Part shown: positions 26,108 to 34,028 of the stretch, one piece after another | Numbering within the stretch: the first letter of the stretch is position 1 | How the letters are laid out: every line of letters starts with the position of its first letter | Source of the DNA: an uncultured Oscillospiraceae bacterium | GTDB lineage: Bacteria > Bacillota > Clostridia > Oscillospirales > Acutalibacteraceae | Assembly (NCBI GenBank): GCA_958366985.1 | Contig: CATXDC010000001.1 | Coordinates: 62,001 to 126,000 of the forward strand | Reading direction: 5' to 3' | DNA: 64,000 nucleotides | Notes under the pieces: model-generated | What the model was told of the DNA's origin: nothing | What the model saw: the letters and a program-made list of their open reading frames with translations, nothing else | Databases searched by the model: none | Position numbers and translations under genes: made by a program

Positions 26108-27842
26108 GCTGATCACCTGCCTTGTTCTGAGAAGTATAGATTTCACGATAAATTTCATTTTCAGCAAGGAGCTGACTATGTGTTCCGATTGCGTTTATGG
26201 TACCTTTGTCCATAACAATGATTCTGTCAGCATCTTCAACGGAAGCAGTACGCTGAGCAATAATAATTTTTGTAGTTTCGGGAATATATTCTCTCATTGC
26301 TTTTCTGATACTTGCATCTGTTTTTGTATCTACTGCGCTGGTTGAATCATCCAAAATAAGGATTTTAGGTTTTTTGAGCAATGCTCTAGCAATACATAAA
26401 CGCTGTTTCTGACCACCGGAGACATTAGCACCGCCTTGTTCGATGTATGTATCGTATCCTAACGGGAACTGAGATATAAATTCATCCGCACAAGATAACT
26501 TACATGCACTGATGATTTCTTCATCTGTTGCATCTTTATTTCCCCAACGCAGATTTTCTTTTATTGTTCCTGAAAACAGTATGTTTTTCTGCAATACGAC
26601 AGCAACCTGATTTCTGAGTGATTCGATATCATAATCTCTAACATCTATTCCGCCTACTTTAACAACACCTTCTGTTGCATCGTAAAGTCTTGAAATAAGC
26701 TGAACAAGAGAAGACTTTGAGGAACCTGTACCTCCTATAATTCCGATTGTCTCACCTGATTTTATTTGCAGGTTGATGTCTGAAAGAGCCATTCTCTTTG
26801 CTTTCTTTGAATATTTGAAGTTTACATTTTCAAAAGAGATTGAGCCATCTGGTACATCGTAAACAGGATTTTCAGGATTTGAGAGTGTGCTTTTTTCAGA
26901 AAGAACTTCTGCAATTCGCTTTCCTGATTCTCCAGCCATAGTGATCATAACAAAGACCATTGAAAGCATCATGAGACTCATAAGCATCATAAAGCTGTAA
27001 GTTAAAAGTGCAGAAAACTGACCGACGTCAAGATCAATACCACGTGAAGTGATAATTGTATATGAACCGAAGGAAAGAACAAACACCATAACCGTATAGA
27101 TGCAGAACTGCATCAGCGGATTGTTTATTGCAAGTATTCTTTCAGCTTTAGTGAAATCTTTGCATACGTCTTCGGCAGCGTAATCAAATTTTTCCTGCTC
27201 ATAGTCTTCTCTTACAAATGACTTTACAACACGCATCGCCTTTATGTTTTCCTGAATGGAACTATTGAGATTATCATATTTTTTGAAAACCTTTTTGAAC
27301 AATGGAATTGCTTTATATATGATAATTGAAAGACCTATTCCCAAAATGGGCAATACAATTAAAAATATTGTTGCCATTTTGCCGCCCATGATAAATGCCA
27401 TTGTAAACGCAAAAATAAGCATCAGAGGAGCACGAATAGCCATACGTATAACCATCATAAATGCGTTTTGAACGTTTGTGATATCCGTAGTCATACGGGT
27501 GACAAGTGATGAAGTAAGGAACTTATCTATATTTTCAAATGAGTATTTCTGAATTGCGTAAAACATATCGTGACGAAGATTTTTCGCAAAACCACACGAT
27601 GCAGTAGAACATGTAACGCCGGCAAGTGCTCCAAACAAAAGTGACAAAGCAGCCATTATTATAAGTACTACTCCATATTTTATAATTACCGAAAGTTCGC
27701 ATCCGGCTTTAATCTGGTTAACAAGATTTGCGATAACAAAAGGAATAATGCACTCCATAACTACCTCAAAAACAACAAGCAGGGGAGTTATGATCGTTGC
27801 TTTTTTATATTCCCGCAAACTTTTTAATAATTGGCTTACCAT
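26097..27842 (-). CDS. ABC exporter subunit with degenerate ATP site (first half of heterodimer)
   Basis: A 581-residue half transporter with six membrane helices and an ATPase domain. Walker A reads GGTGSSKS, with Ser where the last Gly is usual. Walker B ends ILDDSTSAVD, an Asp in place of the catalytic Glu. The switch His is Gln (IIAQRTASV). The signature VSGGQKQ is intact. This is the usual asymmetry of heterodimeric exporters such as BmrCD or TM287/288, where one composite site cannot hydrolyse ATP. It is the second gene of a marR-ABC-ABC operon. Confidence 0.92.
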   Translation of the reverse strand: MVSQLLKSLREYKKATIITPLLVVFEVVMECIIPFVIANLVNQIKAGCELSVIIKYGVVLIIMAALSLLFGALAGVTCSTASCGFAKNLRHDMFYAIQKYSFENIDKFLTSSLVTRMTTDITNVQNAFMMVIRMAIRAPLMLIFAFTMAFIMGGKMATIFLIVLPILGIGLSIIIYKAIPLFKKVFKKYDNLNSSIQENIKAMRVVKSFVREDYEQEKFDYAAEDVCKDFTKAERILAINNPLMQFCIYTVMVFVLSFGSYTIITSRGIDLDVGQFSALLTYSFMMLMSLMMLSMVFVMITMAGESGKRIAEVLSEKSTLSNPENPVYDVPDGSISFENVNFKYSKKAKRMALSDINLQIKSGETIGIIGGTGSSKSSLVQLISRLYDATEGVVKVGGIDVRDYDIESLRNQVAVVLQKNILFSGTIKENLRWGNKDATDEEIISACKLSCADEFISQFPLGYDTYIEQGGANVSGGQKQRLCIARALLKKPKILILDDSTSAVDTKTDASIRKAMREYIPETTKIIIAQRTASVEDADRIIVMDKGTINAIGTHSQLLAENEIYREIYTSQNKAGDQLEN

Positions 27843-27881
27843 TTTTACCGTCCTTTCACAATAAATTTATTAACTTAAAAC

Positions 27882-28337
27882 TCAATCTGTATGCACTGTA
27901 CACTCGGATTCCAGATTTTTCTCAATTTCCTTCCAGTGCTTAAGTGTTATTGAAAGAAGATTATAAAGTTCTTCTTTTTGGTTTTCTGTAAGACATGACA
28001 TTAATTCTTCAACTTGTCTGTCATGCTCTTTTCTTGCTGCGATAGCCTCCTTGAGGCCTTTAGCAGTTAATCTAAGCACAATATGACGGTTATCTTTTGT
28101 GCTCTTAGCCTTTTCTATAAGGCCATCATTCTCCATTTTGATGATTATCTCACTTAATGAACCGGATTGCACTTGCAGAATATCTTGAAGATCTTTCTGC
28201 AAAAGTTCATTATGTTCCTCTAAAACCACCAAAATTCTTCTTCTTCCAATTTTACCGCCCATTCTAAAGTATAAAAAATGTCCGCACATCCTAAGCTGTT
28301 TTATCACATCATTTGAAAGTGCGTTTTTTTGCTCCAC
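27882..28337 (-). CDS. MarR family transcriptional regulator
   Basis: A 151-residue winged-helix protein. The helix-turn-helix covers about 47-80 (LLQKDLQDILQVQSGSLSEIIIKMENDGLI), followed by the wing (KSTKDNRHIVLRLTAKG). N- and C-terminal helices would form the dimer interface. It starts at GTG 28337 behind AGGTGA; an ATG two bases upstream is out of frame. It leads the operon with the two ABC genes and presumably represses it. A palindrome on its promoter is the likely operator. Confidence 0.9.
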   Translation of the reverse strand: MEQKNALSNDVIKQLRMCGHFLYFRMGGKIGRRRILVVLEEHNELLQKDLQDILQVQSGSLSEIIIKMENDGLIEKAKSTKDNRHIVLRLTAKGLKEAIAARKEHDRQVEELMSCLTENQKEELYNLLSITLKHWKEIEKNLESECTVHTD

Positions 28338-28367
28338 ATATTTTCACCTGCCTTATTTTCTCATAAA

Positions 28368-28396
28368 TTTATAGCACTTAAAAATTTAAATGTCAA
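28368..28396 (-). promoter_or_regulatory. Sigma-A promoter of the marR-ABC operon
   Basis: On the minus strand: perfect TTGACA (28396-28391), 17-base spacer, TATAAA (28373-28368). The -35 box is partly inside the palindrome at 28393-28406. Confidence 0.8.
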
Positions 28397-28406
28397 GGTT
28401 CCTTGA
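28393..28406. promoter_or_regulatory. Probable MarR operator palindrome
   Basis: Perfect inverted repeat TCAAGG-TT-CCTTGA. It overlaps the -35 box of the marR-ABC promoter by four bases, so a dimer bound here would block RNA polymerase. Assignment to this MarR protein is inferred from position. Confidence 0.65.
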
Positions 28407-28482
28407 TGTTTCTAATTAAAATGACATTATAGAAAAAATAGATAAAATTTACAGTTAAATAGTGTAAATTTGACGAAACACA

Positions 28483-28520
28483 AAAAGGCAGATAAAATCA
28501 ATTTGATTCTACTGCCTTTT
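28483..28520 (-). terminator. Terminator of the alpha/beta hydrolase gene
   Basis: A 9-bp stem (AAAAGGCAG with CTGCCTTTT) and an inner AATCA/TGATT pairing lie 69 bases after the hydrolase stop on the minus strand. The T-rich side is right for the minus strand. Confidence 0.6.
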
Positions 28521-28588
28521 CAAGTCGGTTATTGTTTTGATGATAAGAATGTTTTAAGTTTTTACGGATAAAATCGAGAAGATATGCA

Positions 28589-29566
28589 TTAATTTCCGAC
28601 ATTATTCGTTATATTCATGTGTTTGTTCAAAAAAGATTTAACTGTATTCCAATAAATCTCAGGCTCTTTTGTAGACGACATTGCATGACCTGCATTTTCA
28701 ATTGCAAGCTTATCCTTTTCTGATGCTGATGCCTCATAAACAATATCGAGCATTTCAAATGGCACAAACTGATCATCCGTACCGTGTATAAACAAAACAG
28801 GAAGCTTGCATTTTTTAAGCTGATCTACTGCGCTTGCTTCTTTCAGAGAATATCCGCCCCTTATCTTTGTTACAATAGATGCTACATTCATAAGAGGAAA
28901 AGAAGGAAGATGGAACATGTTTTTCAGCTGCTTTTCAAATTCATCCCATGCTGAAGAATATCCGCAGTCTTCAATCACTGCACAAACCTGTTCGGGCAGT
29001 TTTTCGCCGGAAGTCATCATGACAGTTGCTGCACCCATTGAAATACCGAAAAGTGCAATTTTTGCATCTTTGTGTTCGCTTAAAATTTTATCAATCCATA
29101 TCGGAATATCTAATCTTTCGAGCCAGCCCATGCCTCTGACATTGCCTTCACTGGTTCCATGAGCTCTTGCATCCGGTATAATAAGACTGTATCCCATGCT
29201 GTAATACCATTTGGCATATCGAGCCATATCGTTTGCGCTGCCGCTGTATCCATGGCAGGCTATAATATAATTTCCGTTTCCGCTTTCATTTGTTATTTCA
29301 TATCCATGAAGCTTAAGTCCATCTTTGGAGGTTATGTAAACATTTTTCCTTATTTTGCTGAACCAGTCCTTCTCTTCTTTTGAGCCTCTGTATCCGCTGT
29401 ATTCCTGAACATTGGCTCCGTTTTTCTTAAGAAGTATCGGCATGATTTTTTGCATGCTGAATACTGATTTTGTGTTTAAAGCAAAACTGTAAAAGAAATT
29501 CCCTGCAAGTATTAAAAGCAAAAAGATAATTAAAAGAACAACTAAAATAATAATAACAGTTTCCAT
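28589..29566 (-). CDS. Membrane-anchored alpha/beta hydrolase
   Basis: A 325-residue protein. The N-terminal hydrophobic helix (about 2-25) is probably a signal anchor. An alpha/beta hydrolase domain follows, with the oxyanion region IACHGYSGSA, the nucleophile elbow GISMGAA (Ser), the acid in HGTDDQFVPF and the histidine in ENAGHAMS. It resembles the YqkD group of membrane-bound hydrolases of unknown substrate. The frame opens at 29635, but ATG 29566 has AAAGGAG upstream and begins at the anchor helix. It is monocistronic, divergent from the GH4 gene. Confidence 0.85.
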   Translation of the reverse strand: METVIIILVVLLIIFLLLILAGNFFYSFALNTKSVFSMQKIMPILLKKNGANVQEYSGYRGSKEEKDWFSKIRKNVYITSKDGLKLHGYEITNESGNGNYIIACHGYSGSANDMARYAKWYYSMGYSLIIPDARAHGTSEGNVRGMGWLERLDIPIWIDKILSEHKDAKIALFGISMGAATVMMTSGEKLPEQVCAVIEDCGYSSAWDEFEKQLKNMFHLPSFPLMNVASIVTKIRGGYSLKEASAVDQLKKCKLPVLFIHGTDDQFVPFEMLDIVYEASASEKDKLAIENAGHAMSSTKEPEIYWNTVKSFLNKHMNITNNVGN

Positions 29567-29606
29567 GAAGTGTCTCCTTTCAATAATCAAAGCTTCATAA
29601 TAAAAT

Positions 29607-29635
29607 AGTATAGAATAAAACTTTTTCCCGTGCAA
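29607..29635 (-). promoter_or_regulatory. Sigma-A promoter of the hydrolase gene
   Basis: On the minus strand: TTGCAC (29635-29630), 17-base spacer, TATACT (29612-29607), about 40 bases before the start codon. Confidence 0.65.
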
Positions 29636-29726
29636 GATTATAAACAGGAGGTATTAATAAAACAAAATTGAATTTGTTTTAATGGAATATATAGATAATT
29701 GCATAAGTGAAGAAATGATAATTCTG

Positions 29727-29755
29727 TTGTAAAAAATATTTTTGTGGTTTATACT
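29727..29755 (+). promoter_or_regulatory. Sigma-A promoter of the GH4-PfkB genes
   Basis: TTGTAA (29727-29732), 17-base spacer, TATACT (29750-29755), 36 bases before the start codon of the GH4 gene. A separate short inverted repeat (AAAACAAA and TTTGTTTT) lies upstream near 29660-29681. Confidence 0.6.
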
Positions 29756-29791
29756 GTTTCTTAGCAGAAAACAGTTAAAGGAGAGGTAAGA

Positions 29792-31159
29792 ATGAAGCTT
29801 GCGGTAATAGGCGGAGGCGGAGTCCGCTCAATGTTTCTTGCAAAAAGCTTGGTTCAAAGTGCGAAGAGTACCGGAATAAGCGAAATAGTCTTTATGGATA
29901 ATAATGAGACTAAATTGCGAATTTACGGCGGTATGGCAAAACAGGTTGCAAAGCGAATAGATGAAAGCATTACATTTTCTCTTACTTCTGATGCGGCAGA
30001 AGCAGTAAGAGATGCCTCTTATGTTATTACGACCATAAGAGTAGGCGAAGATGAAATGCGTGTTAAGGACGAAAGAACAGCGCTTAAGCGTGGTATTCTT
30101 GGTCAGGAAACCACCGGAGCAGCGGGATTTTCTTTTGCCATGCGCTCTGTTCCCGCTCTGAAAGAATACTGTGAGCTGATAAAGAAGTATTCTAAGCCTA
30201 GTGTAAAAGTATTTAACTTTACTAATCCTGCCGGAGTCGTTTCCCAGACTCTTCGTGATATGGGATATGATTTTACATACGGAATATGCGACGCTCCGAG
30301 CAGCTTGCTCCATGATTTTGCATCCCTTTATGGTAAAAGTCAGGATGAAATTACTGGAGAATGTTACGGACTCAATCATCTTTCATTTTTCAGCAGCATA
30401 AAGCTTTGTGACAGGGAGATAATGCCGGAGCTTATTGGAGATGAGAGAATATATCATAAAACTGAAATGCGCTTTTTTGAGTCGGAGCTTGTAAAAAAAC
30501 AGGGCTGCATTTTAAACGAATACCTGTATTATTTTTATTACCGAGAAAAGGCCGTTGAAAACATTCTGAAAGCCGGTAAGACAAGAGGAGAAGTTATTTG
30601 CGAAATAAACAGAGAAATGACTAAAGAGCTTTCCGGTATGGATATTGAAAATGATTTTGATTCCTGTCTTAAGGTTTTTGAAAAATGGTACGGTAAACGT
30701 GAAAGCGCATATATGGCAAACGAAACCGGAGTTGCAAATGATAAGCCTCCATTTAAATTCGACATCTACTCAAAAGATGAGGGTGGATACGCCGGTGTTG
30801 CCCTTAAATATATAAAATCAGTGCGCAGCGGTAAAGATACCCAGATGATTCTGTGTGTTCCAAATAACGGAGCCATAAGCTGCCTTAAAGACAGTGACGT
30901 TATAGAGGTAACCTGTGATTTAATAAACGGAGAATGTATCCCTCATAAATTTGAAAATTTGAGCGAAATCAATCTTGAGCTAATAAGAAGAGTAAAGCTC
31001 TATGAAAGGCTTGCTTCCAAGGCCATCAGAGAAAAAAGTATAGATGCAGCAGTAGATTGTTTAATGGTACATCCTCTTGTAAATTCATATTCTCTTGCAA
31101 AGGAACTGGTAAAGGAATATCTTAATCTTAATAAAGAATACAGCGGAGAGTGGAAATAA
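29792..31159 (+). CDS. Glycoside hydrolase family 4 protein (6-phospho-beta-glucosidase-like)
   Basis: A 455-residue GH4 enzyme. GH4 cleaves (often 6-phosphorylated) glycosides by an NAD+ and Mn2+ dependent oxidation-elimination route. Visible features are the NAD-binding loop IGGGGVRS (6-13), GQETTGAAG (104-112), FTNPAG (143-148), the metal-ligand Cys166 in GICDAP and His196 in GLNHLSFF. The sequence at 164-169 is GICDAP rather than the GLCNVP I would expect of 6-phospho-beta-glucosidases, so sugar specificity is open. It has its own promoter and AAAGGAGAGG. Its TAA overlaps the ATG of the kinase gene by one base. Confidence 0.88.
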   Translation: MKLAVIGGGGVRSMFLAKSLVQSAKSTGISEIVFMDNNETKLRIYGGMAKQVAKRIDESITFSLTSDAAEAVRDASYVITTIRVGEDEMRVKDERTALKRGILGQETTGAAGFSFAMRSVPALKEYCELIKKYSKPSVKVFNFTNPAGVVSQTLRDMGYDFTYGICDAPSSLLHDFASLYGKSQDEITGECYGLNHLSFFSSIKLCDREIMPELIGDERIYHKTEMRFFESELVKKQGCILNEYLYYFYYREKAVENILKAGKTRGEVICEINREMTKELSGMDIENDFDSCLKVFEKWYGKRESAYMANETGVANDKPPFKFDIYSKDEGGYAGVALKYIKSVRSGKDTQMILCVPNNGAISCLKDSDVIEVTCDLINGECIPHKFENLSEINLELIRRVKLYERLASKAIREKSIDAAVDCLMVHPLVNSYSLAKELVKEYLNLNKEYSGEWK

Positions 31160-32058
31160 TGAGTTTTGCTGCAGGAGTAGGTTTTGCCAATGTAGATTTG
31201 CTTTATGGTGGGATGTCTGCAATTCCACAGGAAAGCGAAGAAATATATGCCCGTGATTTTAATATGAAGCTTGGCGGTGGAATACCGGCAACTATGATAA
31301 ATCTCAGCAGACTAGGAATTCCGGTACGTCTCGGAAGCTTTACGGGTAATGATTTCTTTTCAAAGTTCGCCGAAGAGAAGATTAAGGAAACCGGAGTGGA
31401 ATACAGAAATCTTTATTCAGGTGAAGGGATGCCGGTTACTCTTACAAGTGCCATTATTACAGAAAACGACAGAGCTTTTGTATCTTATACCGATGGAGCG
31501 GAAATCAACGAAAAGGTTATAGAGGATGTCTATTCTGTAATCAAAAGCGCTAAAGTCGCTGATATGGATGCAAATTTTATCGATGCATATAAGCGAGCCC
31601 AAGCTGATGGAACAAAGATTGTTTTCGACATGGGCTGGGATGGCGAAATGACTTTGGCAAAATACAAAGAATGTCTTGAAATTGCCGATTTTTACACTCC
31701 AAACACAAAGGAAGCCCTTAAAATCACAGGAACCGATACAGTTGAAAAGGCGGCAGACATTCTTTCCGATTACTTTGAATACGTTATAATTAAGCTCGAT
31801 AAAAAAGGAACTCTCGTAAAACACAACGGAAAGAGCACTATTATAGAGCCTTTGCCGGGTATCACTCGTATTGATTCCACTGGAGCGGGAGACGCTTTTA
31901 TGACAGGATTCCTTTATGGACTGTATAACGATATGGATGTTTGTAAATGTGCAGCGTACGGCAATGTCTTGGGAGGACTTTGTGTTGCAGGATACGGATG
32001 TCTTATTGATAATCTCAGTGAGGAGCTTGTAAAAGAACAGGTTAAGAAAATATTGTAA
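31159..32058 (+). CDS. PfkB family carbohydrate kinase
   Basis: A 299-residue ribokinase-like protein. The N-terminal substrate region has LGGGIPATMINLSRLG, and the C-terminal signature DSTGAGDAFMTGFL holds the catalytic Asp and anion hole. The start ATG 31159 overlaps the preceding stop; GTG 31150 is also in frame but inside the GH4 gene. Coupled to a GH4 glycosidase, it probably phosphorylates the released or modified sugar. The exact substrate is unknown. Confidence 0.88.
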   Translation: MSFAAGVGFANVDLLYGGMSAIPQESEEIYARDFNMKLGGGIPATMINLSRLGIPVRLGSFTGNDFFSKFAEEKIKETGVEYRNLYSGEGMPVTLTSAIITENDRAFVSYTDGAEINEKVIEDVYSVIKSAKVADMDANFIDAYKRAQADGTKIVFDMGWDGEMTLAKYKECLEIADFYTPNTKEALKITGTDTVEKAADILSDYFEYVIIKLDKKGTLVKHNGKSTIIEPLPGITRIDSTGAGDAFMTGFLYGLYNDMDVCKCAAYGNVLGGLCVAGYGCLIDNLSEELVKEQVKKIL

Positions 32059-32061
32059 GGG

Positions 32062-32685
32062 ATGTTAGATTTGGATTGGTTTGAATTTGAAAATGCTGCA
32101 AAGGCAAAAGGTTTTAAAACAGTTTGCGGAATAGATGAAGCAGGCAGAGGACCTCTTGCAGGTCCTGTTTGCGCTGCATGTGTGGTACTCCGAGATGGTG
32201 AACTGATAGAAGGACTTAATGACTCAAAAAAGCTTACGGAGAAAAAAAGAGAAGCTCTTTTTAAGGAGATAACGGAAAAAGCTGTTGATTACTCCATTGC
32301 CATGGCGTCGGAACAGGAAATTGATGAAATAAATATTTTGCAGGCAACTTTCCTTGCAATGCGCAGAGCTTTTGAGGGGCTTACAAAGGTATCTCCCGAT
32401 TATGCGCTTATTGACGGAAATAAAACTCCTGGACTTCCAATTGAGCAGGAAGCGGTTGTAAAGGGAGATGCACGTTCTGCAAGCGTTGCGGCGGCTTCAA
32501 TTCTCGCTAAAGTTACAAGGGATAGATATATGATGAATATGGATAAGATCTATCCGCAGTATTGTTTTTCAAAGCATAAGGGATATGGCACAAAACTTCA
32601 TTATCAGTGCCTTGATGAATACGGTCCGTCACCTGTACACCGTCAGACATTTCTTAAAAAATGGCAGGAAGGTAAGATGAGGTGA
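32062..32685 (+). CDS. rnhB: Ribonuclease HII
   Basis: A 207-residue enzyme that cleaves RNA in RNA-DNA hybrids and single ribonucleotides in DNA. The catalytic motif GIDEAGRGPLAGP (Asp, Glu) is near residue 23, DSKKL near 54, and further acids lie in ALIDGNK. It follows the kinase by 3 bases and overlaps yraN by 4 bases. rnhB-yraN is a common bacterial pair. Confidence 0.95.
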   Translation: MLDLDWFEFENAAKAKGFKTVCGIDEAGRGPLAGPVCAACVVLRDGELIEGLNDSKKLTEKKREALFKEITEKAVDYSIAMASEQEIDEINILQATFLAMRRAFEGLTKVSPDYALIDGNKTPGLPIEQEAVVKGDARSASVAAASILAKVTRDRYMMNMDKIYPQYCFSKHKGYGTKLHYQCLDEYGPSPVHRQTFLKKWQEGKMR

Positions 32686-33047
32686 AGGGCGGAAAGGGTG
32701 CTTACGGCGAATATGAAGCGGCAAGGTATTTGAGAAAGAAAGGCTATAATATTGTCGGAGCTAATTTTCGCTGTCGCTTTGGAGAAATAGATATCATAGG
32801 TAAAAAGGATGGATTTCTCGTTTTTGTGGAGGTAAAGACAAGAGATGAAAATTCCTTCTACACTCCCGCCGAAGCTGTAACTTATAAAAAGATACAAAAA
32901 CTTGTAAAAACCGCCCAGATATATCTCATGCAGAATGACACCTCCCTTCAACCGAGGTTTGATGTTATTGAGGTATATACATCAGGAGGAAAAGTGAAAA
33001 GGATAAACCACATAGAGAATGCCTTTGAAGGGGTGAACGGGTTTTGA
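32682..33047 (+). CDS. yraN: YraN family protein (UPF0102), endonuclease-like
   Basis: A 121-residue protein with the PD-(D/E)xK-type core: GEYEAARYLRKKGY, then FGEIDIIGKKDGFLVFVEVKTR, which contains the E, D and ExK residues. The family is probably a structure-specific nuclease, but no biological role is settled. It starts at GTG 32682 with a stop overlap at rnhB, and its own TGA overlaps the next TTG. Confidence 0.92.
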   Translation: MKGGKGAYGEYEAARYLRKKGYNIVGANFRCRFGEIDIIGKKDGFLVFVEVKTRDENSFYTPAEAVTYKKIQKLVKTAQIYLMQNDTSLQPRFDVIEVYTSGGKVKRINHIENAFEGVNGF

Positions 33048-33979
33048 ATTTTTTTGATCTTCACTGTGATACAATAGGTGAATGTGCCAATAGAAATTTG
33101 TCTTTAAGAGAAAATCCACTTCATATTTCATTGGAAAAAGGAACGTATTTGAATAGCTGGATTCAGGTTTTCGCAATTTGGATGCCCGAAGAAAAACGTG
33201 GAAGAGAAGCTGTTGATTACTTTGACAGGGTTTATGATTATTACTTAAAGGAACTCAGTCAAAACGAAGATGTCATTTTGCCGTGTTTTACCTCTGATGA
33301 TATTTTAAAAGCTGAAAACGAAAATAAAACCGCTTCCATTCTGGCAGTTGAGGGCGGAAGTGTTTTATGCGGAGACATTGACAGAATAAGTCTGTTAAAA
33401 GATAGAGGAGTAAAAATTCTTACCCTTACATGGAACGGCACAAATGAGCTTGGCAGCGGATGTATGGAGAAAGAGGATAAAGGCTTAACCTCTTTCGGAA
33501 AAAGTGCTGTCAAGGAGCTTTGCTCCGCTGGTATTGTGCCTGATGTCTCCCATTTGAGCGAAAAAGGATTTTATGATACTGCGCAGGAAGTAGATTTTCC
33601 TTTTATAGCAAGTCACTCTGATTGCAATAAGGTATATCACCATAAGCGTAACCTTACCGATGAACAAATTGATGAAATTATAAGGCGAAAGGGCCTTATC
33701 GGAGTGAACTTTTATAAGAACTTCCTTTCCGATAATCCTGAAAGTGGATTTGACGGAGTTTTACGTCATCTTTATCATATTCTGGAGCGGGGAGGAGAAA
33801 ATGTCGCCGCAATGGGATCTGATTTTGACGGCTGCGAAATCGCCAATGAACTTGCAGGAATAGAAAAACTCCCGGATTTATGGGACTATCTTAACAAAAA
33901 CGGCATACCGGAAGATACTCTTAATAGTTGCTTTTATGGAAATGCAAGAAATTTTTTCTTTAATGTTTTACATCGCTGA
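33044..33979 (+). CDS. Membrane dipeptidase-like peptidase, family M19
   Basis: A 311-residue protein with the M19 metal motif FDLHCDT at the N-terminus (HxD), the bridging Glu in AVEGG, further ligands in SHSDC and the GSDFDGCE loop. The family is a zinc dipeptidase, often acting on D-amino-acid dipeptides. There is no signal peptide, so it is probably cytoplasmic despite the family name. It starts at TTG 33044, overlapping the yraN stop. Confidence 0.9.
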   Translation: MNFFDLHCDTIGECANRNLSLRENPLHISLEKGTYLNSWIQVFAIWMPEEKRGREAVDYFDRVYDYYLKELSQNEDVILPCFTSDDILKAENENKTASILAVEGGSVLCGDIDRISLLKDRGVKILTLTWNGTNELGSGCMEKEDKGLTSFGKSAVKELCSAGIVPDVSHLSEKGFYDTAQEVDFPFIASHSDCNKVYHHKRNLTDEQIDEIIRRKGLIGVNFYKNFLSDNPESGFDGVLRHLYHILERGGENVAAMGSDFDGCEIANELAGIEKLPDLWDYLNKNGIPEDTLNSCFYGNARNFFFNVLHR

Positions 33980-33995
33980 AAATATGTGATAGAAT
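33967..33995 (+). promoter_or_regulatory. Sigma-A promoter of thrC
   Basis: TTTACA (33967-33972), 17-base spacer, TAGAAT (33990-33995). The -35 box lies inside the last codons of the dipeptidase gene. Confidence 0.55.
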
Positions 33996-34028
33996 AACAA
34001 AGTATACTTGGAATAAGGAGAATCAAAA

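Noticed and set aside
26108..26167. Upstream extension of the second ABC exporter half to 26167
   Set aside because: It would lie 60 bases further inside the upstream gene with no ribosome site there, while TTG 26107 has AGGTGAT at the right distance.
29828..30379. 183-codon minus-strand frame inside the GH4 gene
   Set aside because: Antisense to a gene with strong GH4 motifs; no promoter or ribosome site.
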